Assembly (NCBI RefSeq): GCF_006335125.1
Contig: NZ_VDMO01000001.1
Coordinates: 124,001-188,000 of the forward strand
Length of the DNA stretch: 64,000 bases
Direction of reading: 5' to 3'
Origin: Deinococcus radiopugnans ATCC 19172
GTDB taxonomy: Bacteria; Deinococcota; Deinococci; Deinococcales; Deinococcaceae
Positions 20,495 to 28,531 of the stretch are shown piece by piece; position 1 is the first letter of the stretch; every line of letters begins with the position of its first letter. A program made the position numbers and the translations under genes. The notes under the pieces are model-generated. The model was not told the origin of the DNA. It saw only the letters and a program-made list of their open reading frames with translations, and did no database searches.

Positions 20495-22156
20495 ATGACA
20501 ATCCATGACACTGACATCATCGTGATCGGCGCGGGCCTGGCCGGACTGGTGGCCGCCGCCGAGGCCGCCGACGCCGGCAAGCGCGTGCTGCTGCTGGACC
20601 AGGAGGGCGAGCAGAACCTGGGCGGGCAGGCCTTCTGGTCTTTTGGCGGGCTGTTCGTGATCGACACGCCCGAACAACGCCGCCTGGGCATTCGCGACAG
20701 CCACGAGCTGGCGTGGCGCGACTGGCAGACCACGGCGGGATTTGACCGCCCCGAGGACCACTGGCCGCGCCGCTGGGCCGAGGCCTACGTGGACTTCGCC
20801 GCCGGGGAAAAATACGGCTGGCTGGCCGCGCAGGGCGTCAAGTTCTTTCCCGGCGTGGGCTGGGCCGAGCGCGGCGGGCAGGGCGCGAGCGGCCCCGGCA
20901 ACAGCGTGCCGCGCTTCCACATCACCTGGGGCACCGGGCCAGGGGTGGTGGAGCCGTTCGAGCGACGCGTGCGCGAGCATGTGACGGCGGGCCGAATCGC
21001 GTTCAGGTTCCGCCACCGCGTGCGCGGCCTGAACATCACGGACGGCGTGGTGCATGGCGTGCACGGCGACATTCTGGAACCGTCGGACGTGGGACGCGGC
21101 GAGCCGAGCTCGCGCGTCGTGGTGGACGACTTTGACCTGAATGCCGGGGCGGTGATCCTGACTTCCGGCGGCATCGGCGGCAATCAGGAACTGGTGCGCC
21201 GGAACTGGCCCACGGCGCGGCTCGGCCCCGCCCCGGAGTTCATGATCTCCGGCGTGCCGAAGCATGTGGACGGCGCGGCGCAGGCGATGGCCGAGGCGGC
21301 GGGCGCGCACCTGATCAACCGCGACCGCATGTGGCACTACACCGAGGGCATCCGCAACTGGAACCCGATCTGGCCGATGCACGGCATCCGGATCCTGCCC
21401 GGCCCCAGCAGCCTGTGGCTGTCTCCAGACGGCACGCGCCTGCCGTACCCGAATTACCCTGGCTTCGACACCCTCGGCACGCTGCAACACATCACGACGA
21501 ACGGCTACCCATACACCTGGTTCGTGCTGAACCGGGCGATCATCAAGAAGGAATTCACCCTCAGCGGCTCCGAGCAGAACCTCGATCTGACCGACCGTGA
21601 TCTTCGCAAGGTGGCCGGGCGGCTGGGCAAGAACGTGGCGCCCTCGGTGCAGGCCTTCATGGATCAGGGAGCAGATTTCGTGGTCCGCGACACGCTGCCC
21701 GAACTGGTGCGCGGCATGAACGAGGCCATCGGCAATGACACCGTGGATTACGAGAAGGTGGCGCGCGAGATCGCAGACCGGGACCTGCAGGTTGCCAACG
21801 TGTTCGGCAAGGACCCGCAACTGGCGGTGGTGCGCGGCGCGCGGGCTTTCATCAACGAGCGGCTGATCCGCATCGTCAAGCCCGCGCCGCTGCTGGACCC
21901 GGCTTCTGGCCCATTAGTCGCGGTCAAGCTGAACATCCTGACCCGCAAGACGCTGGGCGGCCTGGAAACGGACCTGCACGCGCGGGTGCTGCGGCCTGAC
22001 GGTCAGCCGATGCCGGGGCTGTATGCCGCCGGGGAAGTGGCGGGCTTCGGCGGCGGCGGCATGCACGGGTACCGCTCGCTGGAGGGCACCTTCCTGGGCG
22101 GCTGCCTGTTCAGCGGGCGGGTGGCGGGGCGCTGCGCGGCAGGGGCGGTGGATTAG
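20495..22156 (+). CDS. FAD-binding dehydrogenase (fumarate reductase / KsdD-like flavoprotein)
   Basis: 553 residues. The N-terminal dinucleotide fold IIVIGAGLAGLVAAAEAADAGK and the C-terminal GLYAAGEVAGFGGGGMHGYRSLEGTFLGGC (split motif, FAD site) mark the fumarate reductase/3-ketosteroid dehydrogenase flavoprotein family. A long middle insert (WHYTEGIRNWNPIWP) is typical of the uncharacterised FAD-binding dehydrogenase subgroup. No signal peptide or haem motif is seen, so it is probably cytoplasmic. Substrate unknown. AAGGAG lies 10 bp before the ATG. Its TAG stop is the first three bases of a structured repeat. Confidence 0.82.
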   Translation: MTIHDTDIIVIGAGLAGLVAAAEAADAGKRVLLLDQEGEQNLGGQAFWSFGGLFVIDTPEQRRLGIRDSHELAWRDWQTTAGFDRPEDHWPRRWAEAYVDFAAGEKYGWLAAQGVKFFPGVGWAERGGQGASGPGNSVPRFHITWGTGPGVVEPFERRVREHVTAGRIAFRFRHRVRGLNITDGVVHGVHGDILEPSDVGRGEPSSRVVVDDFDLNAGAVILTSGGIGGNQELVRRNWPTARLGPAPEFMISGVPKHVDGAAQAMAEAAGAHLINRDRMWHYTEGIRNWNPIWPMHGIRILPGPSSLWLSPDGTRLPYPNYPGFDTLGTLQHITTNGYPYTWFVLNRAIIKKEFTLSGSEQNLDLTDRDLRKVAGRLGKNVAPSVQAFMDQGADFVVRDTLPELVRGMNEAIGNDTVDYEKVAREIADRDLQVANVFGKDPQLAVVRGARAFINERLIRIVKPAPLLDPASGPLVAVKLNILTRKTLGGLETDLHARVLRPDGQPMPGLYAAGEVAGFGGGGMHGYRSLEGTFLGGCLFSGRVAGRCAAGAVD

Positions 22157-22279
22157 AGCATTTGTCCGAATTGCCGCATCAGAAAAAAGACTTCTGATGC
22201 CTCCATTCTCCCCAATGCTCAGCAAAATACACTCACTCCGTTCGGTCAAAAGCAAACAGCACTTTTGACAAATGCTCTA
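22154..22279. repeat. 126-bp structured repeat-like element, second family
   Basis: Perfect 13-bp terminal inverted repeats TAGAGCATTTGTC and GACAAATGCTCTA enclose two hairpins: GCATCAGAA/TTCTGATGC (9 bp, 7-nt loop, 22176-22200) and GTCAAAAG/CTTTTGAC (8 bp, 22245-22269), the latter competing with the right terminal repeat. Only one copy is in the window, so calling it a repeat rests on its similarity in plan and size to the 136-bp element. It supplies the stop codon of the FAD dehydrogenase gene. Confidence 0.65.
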
Positions 22280-22363
22280 GGGTGCCAGCCGCGCGGGCAC
22301 ATCAGGTCCCGGCCAATAAAGTCCCGGCCAAGCGCCGCCCATCTTCCCTGCCCGCGCCCCCGC

Positions 22364-22369
22364 TACCCT
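22364..22369 (+). promoter_or_regulatory. Leaderless -10 box (TACCCT) for the HAD phosphatase
   Basis: TACCCT ends 7 nt before ATG 22377, with no Shine-Dalgarno between. A direct repeat GTCCCGGCCAA (22306-22316 and 22321-22331, 15-bp period) lies upstream; its meaning is unclear. Confidence 0.45.
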
Positions 22370-22376
22370 GGCAGCC

Positions 22377-23030
22377 ATGACCCCCTACCACGCAGTCATT
22401 CTCGATCTGGACGGCACGCTGGTGGACAGCAACGACGCCCACGCCCGCGCCTGGGTCCATGCCTTCGCCGACAAGGGCTTTCACCTGAGTTTCGAGGAGG
22501 TGCGGCCCCTGATCGGCATGGGCGGCGATCAGCTGGTGCCGCGCCTGACCGGGGTGTCGCCCGGCAGCGAGGCGTACAGGCAGCTCTCGGACGCCTGGAA
22601 AAATCACTTTCAGCGCGGCGAGTTGCCCACCGTCCGGGCGCAACCGGGGGCGCGCGAGCTGGTGGAGGAATTGCGGCGGCGCGGTCTGGACCTGATCATC
22701 GGCACCTCGGGCGACGAGGCCGTGGTGGAGGCTTTGCTGATGCGGGCGGATGTGGCGGATCTGGTGCCGCAGCGCACCACCGCCTCCGACGTGGAGGATT
22801 CCAAGCCTGCCCCCGACATCGTGAAGGCGGCGCTGGAGAAACTGGGACGGAAGGCCGACGAGGTACTGATGCTGGGCGACACGCCCTACGACATCGAGAG
22901 CGCGGGCCGCAGCGGCGTCAGGACCGTGGCCCTGCGCTGCGGCGGGGACACCCGGCTGGACGGTGCGGTGGGGGTCTACAACGATCCGCTGGACCTGCTC
23001 AACCATCTGAGCGATCTGCCACTGCGCTGA
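22377..23030 (+). CDS. HAD-superfamily phosphatase (phosphoglycolate phosphatase-like)
   Basis: 217 residues. HAD motif I is DLDGTLVDS near the N-terminus, motif II IIGTSGD, motif III SKPAPDIVKAALE and motif IV MLGDTPYDIESA. A helical cap (about residues 17-85) places it in subclass I with beta-phosphoglucomutases and phosphoglycolate phosphatases. It probably removes phosphate from a small metabolite in the cytoplasm; the substrate cannot be read. It has its own leaderless promoter and converges on the MarR-GNAT gene. Confidence 0.87.
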   Translation: MTPYHAVILDLDGTLVDSNDAHARAWVHAFADKGFHLSFEEVRPLIGMGGDQLVPRLTGVSPGSEAYRQLSDAWKNHFQRGELPTVRAQPGARELVEELRRRGLDLIIGTSGDEAVVEALLMRADVADLVPQRTTASDVEDSKPAPDIVKAALEKLGRKADEVLMLGDTPYDIESAGRSGVRTVALRCGGDTRLDGAVGVYNDPLDLLNHLSDLPLR

Positions 23031-23057
23031 CGTGAATGGTCTGCAGTTCCTTGTGGC

Positions 23058-24017
23058 TCAGTCGGCGCTCAGGGCGGCGTCTGGCGCCACCTCAAACTGG
23101 TACTGCCACACGCCGGGGCGGGCCGGGCTTTCGCGGCGTTCGGGCGCGTGGCGGGCGTGACGGGGCAGCACGCGGTCCCAGAACCGGATGGCACCCAGGT
23201 TCTGCGGCAGGTGGGCCACAGACCAGCGCCCTGGGTGGGCACGCAGCACCTCACCCGCCAGCGCCGCGCCCAGACCCTGCCCCCGGTAGACCCGCAGCAC
23301 GCAGAATTCGTCCAGCGTGTGCCAGACCGGGCGGTCCCCCAGGCGGCGAACCAGGGCAAAGCCGGCAGGCCGCCGCCCCACCTGAAAGAGATAGGCGGCG
23401 TGGACCTCCTGTTCCCAGTACTGCTCGAAAGCCGGATACTCGTATTCACCACGGTCATTGAGGGCGCTGCGCAGCGGCACGCTCAACTCATCGAGGTACA
23501 GCTGGAGCAGCCGCCAGATCAGGGCTTTCTGGTCAGGCCCGGCACGGTGCAGGGTAGCGGCGGGCGGCGCAGCAGGATTGTCTGCGCCCTTGGCCGCCAG
23601 AACGGTGTTCCAGTGCGTCAGGGCTTCAATCAGCGTCTGCCGGTCACCTGCCATCTCGTCGATCAGCTGGGCGGTCAGGTCATCCAGACGGCGCAGGCCA
23701 GGCCCGGTCAGCTGCAACTGGGTGCCCTGACGCCGCCCACCGGCCGAGCTGCGCGTCAACAGGCCCGCCGCCTCTGCGCGTTGCGACAGTTCCACCACAC
23801 TGTTGTGGGCGATATGCAGCCGGGTGGCCGCCTCCCCGATGCTGAGTCCTTCCCGGCCTTCCGCGCCGAGGATCACCAGCAAGGAGAACTGCTGAGGCGT
23901 CAGGCCCGCCGCCTTGATGCGCCGCTGGTTCTCGTGGGTGAAGTGACTCAGCTCGCAGCGAAAGGCGCTGTACACCCGGTAGAGCGCCGTGTCGAAGGGC
24001 AGAGGAGTGGAGGCCAT
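23058..24017 (-). CDS. MarR-family regulator fused to a GNAT acetyltransferase
   Basis: 319 residues with two domains. Residues ~1-150 form a MarR winged helix (AGLTPQQFSLLVILGAEG, GEAATRLHIAHNSVVELSQRAEAAGLLTR split at the recognition helix, and the GGRRQGTQLQLT wing). Residues ~165-319 form a GNAT domain with the acetyl-CoA loop VLRVYRGQGLGAALAGEVL and LGAIRFWDRVLP. ATG 24017 is chosen because MASTPLPFDTALYRVYSAF begins the MarR fold; upstream codons lack support. It may couple small-molecule or drug acetylation to transcriptional control. Targets are not visible. Confidence 0.85.
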   Translation of the reverse strand: MASTPLPFDTALYRVYSAFRCELSHFTHENQRRIKAAGLTPQQFSLLVILGAEGREGLSIGEAATRLHIAHNSVVELSQRAEAAGLLTRSSAGGRRQGTQLQLTGPGLRRLDDLTAQLIDEMAGDRQTLIEALTHWNTVLAAKGADNPAAPPAATLHRAGPDQKALIWRLLQLYLDELSVPLRSALNDRGEYEYPAFEQYWEQEVHAAYLFQVGRRPAGFALVRRLGDRPVWHTLDEFCVLRVYRGQGLGAALAGEVLRAHPGRWSVAHLPQNLGAIRFWDRVLPRHARHAPERRESPARPGVWQYQFEVAPDAALSAD

Positions 24018-24474
24018 GCCGCATTGTCGCGTATCTGAGGGCAACCGGTCTGACCGTAGCGCAGCGTGTTCCCCTGTTCGGTGGCCATGCATCAAGCACC
24101 GTGGCGACCCGCTGCTCGATTGGGATTGCGAGTGGACAGCGACCCGAGCGCTGAGAAACCCCACGGGAAGGACAGTGAAGGGCGGTGACGGGTGAACCGG
24201 AATCCAGGCCCGGGTCGTTCATCGTCCATTCCTGGCAACAGCAGCGAGGTGGCACGGGGCCGGGACGGACTGGCGCGCCGTCACCTCTGGCTCCCCGAAT
24301 TGGCAGGGGCAAACTGGACTCTTGGCCGGCGGATGCGGGCTGTGCCTTCCAGACCAAAAATGCAGCAGTGCCACTGGGAGAGCAAAATACATGAGGCAAG
24401 GGACTTGCCGTTCAAGTCCCCTGCCCTTCGACGCGCCTTCACCAAACCGCTTCGGCAAAGGCGAACCCGTTCCG
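24018..24474. other. Intergenic region with a hairpin, no gene recognised
   Basis: These 457 bp contain no reading frame I can support; the open frames look like noncoding high-GC sequence. GGGACTTG (24400-24407) and CAAGTCCC (24413-24420) form a perfect 8-bp stem with a 5-nt loop, about 55 bp past the end of the small membrane protein gene on the minus strand. It is a candidate terminator for that gene. Confidence 0.45.
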
Positions 24475-24690
24475 TCAGCTGAAGTCCAGCAGGCTGCGGC
24501 CCTCCTTCTCACGGTCCTCGGCAACCTTGCCGAGAATGAAGAAGGTGGGAGCCCAGTGTCCCAGGAACAGACCGTCGCGCTCCTTGATGTCCTGCGCCTG
24601 TCCGTCCTTGGCCTTGCCACGCAGGAAGTTGGTGGCCGAAAGAATGATGGAAGCGTAGCCGAGAATGTACAGCACGTTGGAAGTTTTCAT
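24475..24690 (-). CDS. Small membrane protein, 71 residues, unknown function
   Basis: The product begins MKTSNVLYILGYASIILSAT, a short cytoplasmic start then a hydrophobic helix at about residues 7-22. A charged stretch (RGKAKDGQAQDIKERDG) leads to a second, weaker hydrophobic segment (LGHWAPTFFILG, about 43-56) and a basic/acidic tail. No family is recognised. The composition, two balanced membrane segments and charged loops look like a real protein, and it stands alone between noncoding stretches. A perfect palindrome TTGCTATAGCAA lies 69 bp upstream of the start. Confidence 0.65.
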   Translation of the reverse strand: MKTSNVLYILGYASIILSATNFLRGKAKDGQAQDIKERDGLFLGHWAPTFFILGKVAEDREKEGRSLLDFS

Positions 24691-25281
24691 GGGCGCACTG
24701 TGGCCTGTGGTCCTGCGCTGGAAGGTGACTGTTCCCCTAATTTCAGCGCTGGATTGAGGTTGCTATAGCAATCGGTAAACGTCAGCCTACTCGGGGACTG
24801 ACAGCTGGGTTCTGGCCTGCCAGAACGAGTTGGACGCTTTCAGGCACCCGGCGCCGCGCCACCCTCGTCACCTGCTCTCCCATTCACCTCGAAAATCACC
24901 CCCCTTCGGAAGACGTTCGGAGAAGGGCGGGCTGTCAAAAGGGGTCCGGAGCCGTCACACTCTCAGCGCCGGTCTGACCCAGATCAGGGTGAACCGGTTG
25001 GGACACGCCCTCGCCGTCCCCGCGCCGGGCCGAGGACACCTCGGGCAACGCGGGGCCTGGTAGACAGCAGGTGACCCTCCCAGGGTCAGGGGGAGGCGGA
25101 ACGGGAGCCATCAACGCCACCCCGCTTCACCCGTCCCTGCCCATGCTGGCCGCACAGGTGGCGGGACTTCGCACGCTGGGATGAGAGGGTGCGGCATAGC
25201 TCCATCGTCCCTGACGCTCAGGCGGAGCGGTGCAGACACGCCCTGGAGGCCGCGCCGCTTCGACCTTCAGGGCAGACGATC
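24691..25281. other. Intergenic region with palindromes, no gene recognised
   Basis: No supported gene lies here. Three short inverted repeats are visible: TTGCTATAGCAA (24760-24771, perfect 12-bp palindrome), GTTCTGG/CCAGAAC with a CCTG loop near 24809-24826, and TGACCCT/AGGGTCA with a CCC loop (25072-25088). The first may be an operator for the small membrane protein gene. The others could be terminators or remnants. Confidence 0.4.
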
Positions 25282-25330
25282 TTGACACTCGGCTTCTCCT
25301 GCCCCTAATATTTCGTTAGTTGGCGAAATA
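25282..25330 (+). promoter_or_regulatory. Promoter with overlapping inverted-repeat operator for the hydrolase-sdpR-sdpI operon
   Basis: TTGACA (25282-25287) and TAATAT (25306-25311) are spaced 18 bp. TATTTCG (25309-25315) and CGAAATA (25324-25330) form a 7-bp inverted repeat with an 8-nt centre that covers the -10 box and likely start site. An ArsR/SdpR-type repressor is encoded two genes downstream, so autorepression at this site is the natural reading. Confidence 0.75.
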
Positions 25331-25348
25331 GTCAAACAAGGAGAAGAG

Positions 25349-26323
25349 ATGCGAACTTCATTGCTTGCCCTGAGCCTGGCCCTGACGGGTTCTGCCCTGG
25401 CGGCATCCATGCCCACCACGCTGGCCACCGGGGGGCTGACCCTTCACGGCACCCTGGAGACGCCGGACACGCCCGCGCCGTGGCCCGCCGTGCTGATCGT
25501 GGCCGGCTCCGGCCCCACCGACCGGGACGGCAACAGTGCCGGGTTGCCCGGTGCCAACGATAGTCTCAAGCAACTGGCGCAGGGACTGGCCCGGCAGGGC
25601 ATTGCCAGCGTGCGCTACGACAAGCGCGGCATCGGCCAGAGCGTGCCCACCTCTGGCCCGGCGCTGCGCGAGGAGAACCTGGTGTTCGGGGACTTCGTCA
25701 ACGACGCCGCCGCCTGGCTGCGCCAGATGAAGGCTGACCCGCGTTTTGCAGGCGTGGGCGTGATCGGACACAGCGAGGGCGCGCTGATTGCCCTGGCCGT
25801 GGCCAACGACATCCCGGTGGGGGCGGTGGTCACGCTGGCCGGGGCCGGTGAGAACCTCAGTGACGTCTTGAAACGCCAGATTCGCGCCAACCCGGCCAAC
25901 CCGCCTGAGCTGGTGGCCGAGGTGGACCGCATCCTGGCCGAGCTGAGCGCGGGCCGGCGGGTGGCGTCGGTGCCGCCGGTCCTGGCCCCGCTGTTCCGGC
26001 CCAGCGTGCAGCCGTTCCTGATTTCGGCCTTCCAATATGATCCGGCCCATTTGATCGGAACGGTCAAGGCCCCGGTGCTGATCGTGCAGGGCGACGCGGA
26101 CCTGCAGGTCACGCCTGACGACGCCCGGCGGCTGGCCGCCGCCAATCCACAGGCCGAACTGCGGCTGATTCCGGGCATGAACCATGTGCTCAAGCAGGTG
26201 GGACACGACCTGACCCTGAATCAGCGCTCCTACGGCGATCCCACGGTGCCCCTCAGCCCCGCGCTGCTGCCCGCCGCCGCGCCTTTTTTGAAGTCCCGCC
26301 TGACCCAGACCGCCGCTCCATGA
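25349..26323 (+). CDS. Secreted alpha/beta hydrolase, first gene of an sdpRI operon
   Basis: 324 residues with a signal peptide (MRTSLLALSLALTGSALAA). The alpha/beta hydrolase fold shows the oxyanion region VAGSGPTDRDGN, nucleophile elbow GHSEG with Ser142, a candidate acid in VQGDADLQV and histidine in PGMNHVLK. It is probably an exported esterase or acyl hydrolase of the YqiA/BAAT-like group. AAGGAG precedes the ATG. Its stop lies 16 bp before the sdpR start, and an operator-bearing promoter lies upstream. Association with SdpR/SdpI suggests an envelope or toxin-stress role, but the substrate is unknown. Confidence 0.85.
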   Translation: MRTSLLALSLALTGSALAASMPTTLATGGLTLHGTLETPDTPAPWPAVLIVAGSGPTDRDGNSAGLPGANDSLKQLAQGLARQGIASVRYDKRGIGQSVPTSGPALREENLVFGDFVNDAAAWLRQMKADPRFAGVGVIGHSEGALIALAVANDIPVGAVVTLAGAGENLSDVLKRQIRANPANPPELVAEVDRILAELSAGRRVASVPPVLAPLFRPSVQPFLISAFQYDPAHLIGTVKAPVLIVQGDADLQVTPDDARRLAAANPQAELRLIPGMNHVLKQVGHDLTLNQRSYGDPTVPLSPALLPAAAPFLKSRLTQTAAP

Positions 26324-26339
26324 CCGCGCCGGTCCGGTC

Positions 26340-26633
26340 ATGAACGAGGTCTTCAGGGCGCTGGCCGATCCCACCCGCCGGGAGATTCTGCGCGTGCTGC
26401 GCGGCGGCGAGATGACGGCCGGCGAACTCGCGGACCTGTTCCCACTGACCAAGAGCACCCTCAGCCGCCATTTTGCGGTGCTGCGCGAAGCCGATCTGGT
26501 GGCTTCCGAGAAGCGCGGCACGTCGGTGGTCTACCGGCTGAACACCACCGTGTTTCAGGAGGTCTCGGCGGGCCTGTTCGAGCTGTTCGCCGCCCCACCG
26601 GCGAAAGAAAAACCCTCAAAGGACAAGACATGA
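26340..26633 (+). CDS. sdpR: ArsR/SdpR-family autorepressor
   Basis: 97 residues, a winged helix-turn-helix of the ArsR type: VFRALADPTRREILRVL, then MTAGELADLFPLTKSTLSRHF (recognition helix) and the wing EKRGTSVVYRLN. No ArsR metal-binding cysteines are present, which fits the SdpR branch. SdpR of Bacillus represses its own operon until the SdpI membrane protein sequesters it. Here the gene overlaps the sdpI start by 4 bp (ATGA), preserving the SdpR-SdpI pair. Confidence 0.88.
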   Translation: MNEVFRALADPTRREILRVLRGGEMTAGELADLFPLTKSTLSRHFAVLREADLVASEKRGTSVVYRLNTTVFQEVSAGLFELFAAPPAKEKPSKDKT

Positions 26634-27283
26634 ACATCAAGGAATTGCCCGCTGCACTGTGCTTTCTCGGATCCGGGGTGGTGGCCGCTCTGACCTACCC
26701 GCGCCTGCCCCAGACGGTGCCGGTGCACTGGGGACTGGACAGCGCACCCGACCGTTTCGGCTCCCGCTTCGAGGCGCTGTTTGTCCCGCCACTCATCTTT
26801 CTGGGCGCGGCCGTGCTGCTGTGGGCCATCGAACACTTTTCCCCTCGTGATCGTTCCAACGGCCCGGTCCTGCGGGCCGCGCGGCTGGGCCTGGGGATGA
26901 TGGCCTTGCTGGTGCCCGTGGCCCTCGCGCTGAACTGGGACATGGCGCGCGCCGCGCTGATCGGCACCGGACTGCTGCTGGCGCTGCTGGGCAACGTGCT
27001 GGGCCGCGCGCAGCCCAGCGTCTTCGTGGGCCTGCGGACCCCCTGGGTGTATCGCAGCCGCCGGGCCTGGTTTGCCTCGCAGCGCCGCTCTGCCCTGTGG
27101 CTGACGGCGCTGGGGGGAGTCCTGGCCGCCGCCGCCGCGCTGTGCCCCCGTGAGGTGCTCTTTCCCTGGGTGGCCCCGGTGGGGCTGCTGATCGGACTGG
27201 GGGGCACGGTGGGCTGGCTGGCCTACGCCTCGTACCGGGACTGGAAGGAGGACCCCGCGCCAGAGCCGGTGTTCAGGTCTTGA
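26630..27283 (+). CDS. sdpI: SdpI-family membrane protein
   Basis: 217 residues with about six membrane segments. The N-terminal DUF1648-like motif PVHWGLDSAPDRFGSR, a central GNVLGRAQPSVFVGLRTPW and the following RRAWFASQR match SdpI/YhfL-type proteins. In Bacillus SdpI gives immunity to the SdpC toxin and holds SdpR at the membrane. No sdpC-like toxin gene is seen nearby; the operon instead starts with a secreted hydrolase. A structured repeat starts 8 bp after the stop. Confidence 0.87.
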   Translation: MNIKELPAALCFLGSGVVAALTYPRLPQTVPVHWGLDSAPDRFGSRFEALFVPPLIFLGAAVLLWAIEHFSPRDRSNGPVLRAARLGLGMMALLVPVALALNWDMARAALIGTGLLLALLGNVLGRAQPSVFVGLRTPWVYRSRRAWFASQRRSALWLTALGGVLAAAAALCPREVLFPWVAPVGLLIGLGGTVGWLAYASYRDWKEDPAPEPVFRS

Positions 27284-27290
27284 AGACCTG

Positions 27291-27426
27291 ATACGGATTC
27301 CGTCTGTTTCGTTTACAAATCGGGACAGCGCCGATTTGCAAACTCCACGCCCGGAACCCGCTTTTCTCCTGCTCGCTTCGCTCGGATTTTCATCGTTCTT
27401 GCAAACGATTCAATCGGAGTCCGTAT
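27291..27426. repeat. 136-bp structured dispersed repeat, copy 2
   Basis: Same length and terminal repeats as the copy at 12098-12233. The 13-bp hairpin is GTTTACAAATCGG/CCGATTTGCAAAC: two stem positions changed on both sides (pairing kept) and one A-C mismatch. The right hairpin is ATCGTT/AACGAT, unrelated in sequence to copy 1 but in the same place. Its right end forms the last codons and stop of the alcohol dehydrogenase gene on the minus strand. Confidence 0.85.
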
Positions 27427-28498
27427 GAGGGGCGCCGGCTCTGGTGCCCCCAGACGACTGGCGGAAACGGTCAATCACCTGCACCCCGGTGCCGGCAAAC
27501 GAATCCATTCCCATCAACGCCTCGACAGACTGTTCCAGCGTCAGCCGCGCGCCGATCAGCCGGTCCGGGCGCAGCAGGCCGCTCTCGATCATGCCCAGCA
27601 TTTCCGGGTAGGCGTGGGCGGCCATGCCGTGGCTGCCGTAAATCTCCAGTTCCTTTGCAATCACGGCGTCCATCGGCAGCGGTGGGCGGCCCTGATCGGC
27701 CACCAGCAGGCCCACCTGCACATGCCGGCCCTGGGTCCGCAGGCACAGGATGGAATCGGCACAGGTCTGCGCGTGCCCCAGCGCGTCCAGCGACAGGTGC
27801 GCGCCGCCGCCCGTGGCCTCGCGGATGGCCGTCACCACGTCCACCTCGCGGCTGTTGAGGGTCACCTCCGCGCCCAGATCCGCCGCCCGCGCAAGCTTGT
27901 CCGCGCCGATGTCCACCGCAACCACCCGTGCGCCCAGGGCGTGGGCGATCATGACCGCCGACAGGCCCACGCCGCCGCAGCCGTGGACCGCCACCCACTC
28001 GCCGCCGCGCACCCGGCCCTGCTGCGCCACCGCGCGGAAGGAGGTGGCGAAGCGGCACCCCAGACTGGCCGCCGTCACGAAATCCAGACCGTCGGGCAAC
28101 CTCACCAGATTGCCGTCGGCGTAGCGCAGGGCCACGTATTCGGCGAACGATCCCCAGGCCGTGAAGCCCGGCTGAAACTGGTCCCGGCAGACCTGCTGCT
28201 GCCCGCTTTGACACTCTGGACAGCGCCCACAGCCCGAGACGAAGGGCAGCGTCACGCGGTCCCCCTCGCGCCAGCGGGTGATGGCCTGGCCCACGGCCAC
28301 CACGGTTCCGGCAATCTCGTGGCCGGGGACGTGGGGCAGGGCGATGTCGGGGTCATGGCCCATCCAGCCGTGCCAGTCGCTGCGGCACACGCCGGACGCC
28401 TCCACGCGCAGCACCACGCCGTCCGCTGTCGGCACGGGGTCAGGGACGGTGCGGAGTTCGGGGCGCATTCCGAAATGCTCGTAGACGACGGCTTTCAT
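27410..28498 (-). CDS. Zinc-dependent alcohol dehydrogenase (MDR family)
   Basis: 362 residues of the medium-chain dehydrogenase family. Catalytic zinc ligands lie in [10 protein letters not shown] and GHEIAGTVV; the structural zinc cluster is [15 protein letters not shown]. The Rossmann motif is [19 protein letters not shown]. It oxidises an alcohol or polyol with NAD(P)+; the substrate is not evident. The C-terminal HTDSD and the TGA stop are encoded by the end of the 136-bp repeat, so the original C-terminus may have been different. Confidence 0.9.
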   Translation of the reverse strand: MKAVVYEHFGMRPELRTVPDPVPTADGVVLRVEASGVCRSDWHGWMGHDPDIALPHVPGHEIAGTVVAVGQAITRWREGDRVTLPFVSGCGRCPECQSGQQQVCRDQFQPGFTAWGSFAEYVALRYADGNLVRLPDGLDFVTAASLGCRFATSFRAVAQQGRVRGGEWVAVHGCGGVGLSAVMIAHALGARVVAVDIGADKLARAADLGAEVTLNSREVDVVTAIREATGGGAHLSLDALGHAQTCADSILCLRTQGRHVQVGLLVADQGRPPLPMDAVIAKELEIYGSHGMAAHAYPEMLGMIESGLLRPDRLIGARLTLEQSVEALMGMDSFAGTGVQVIDRFRQSSGGTRAGAPHTDSD

Positions 28499-28531
28499 CC
28501 TGGCGAGTCTTTCACGCGCGTGTGCCGTCCG

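Noticed and set aside
25072..25088. TGACCCT-CCC-AGGGTCA hairpin as a terminator
   Set aside because: A 3-nt loop with no T-tract and no gene ending nearby; left in the gap description only.
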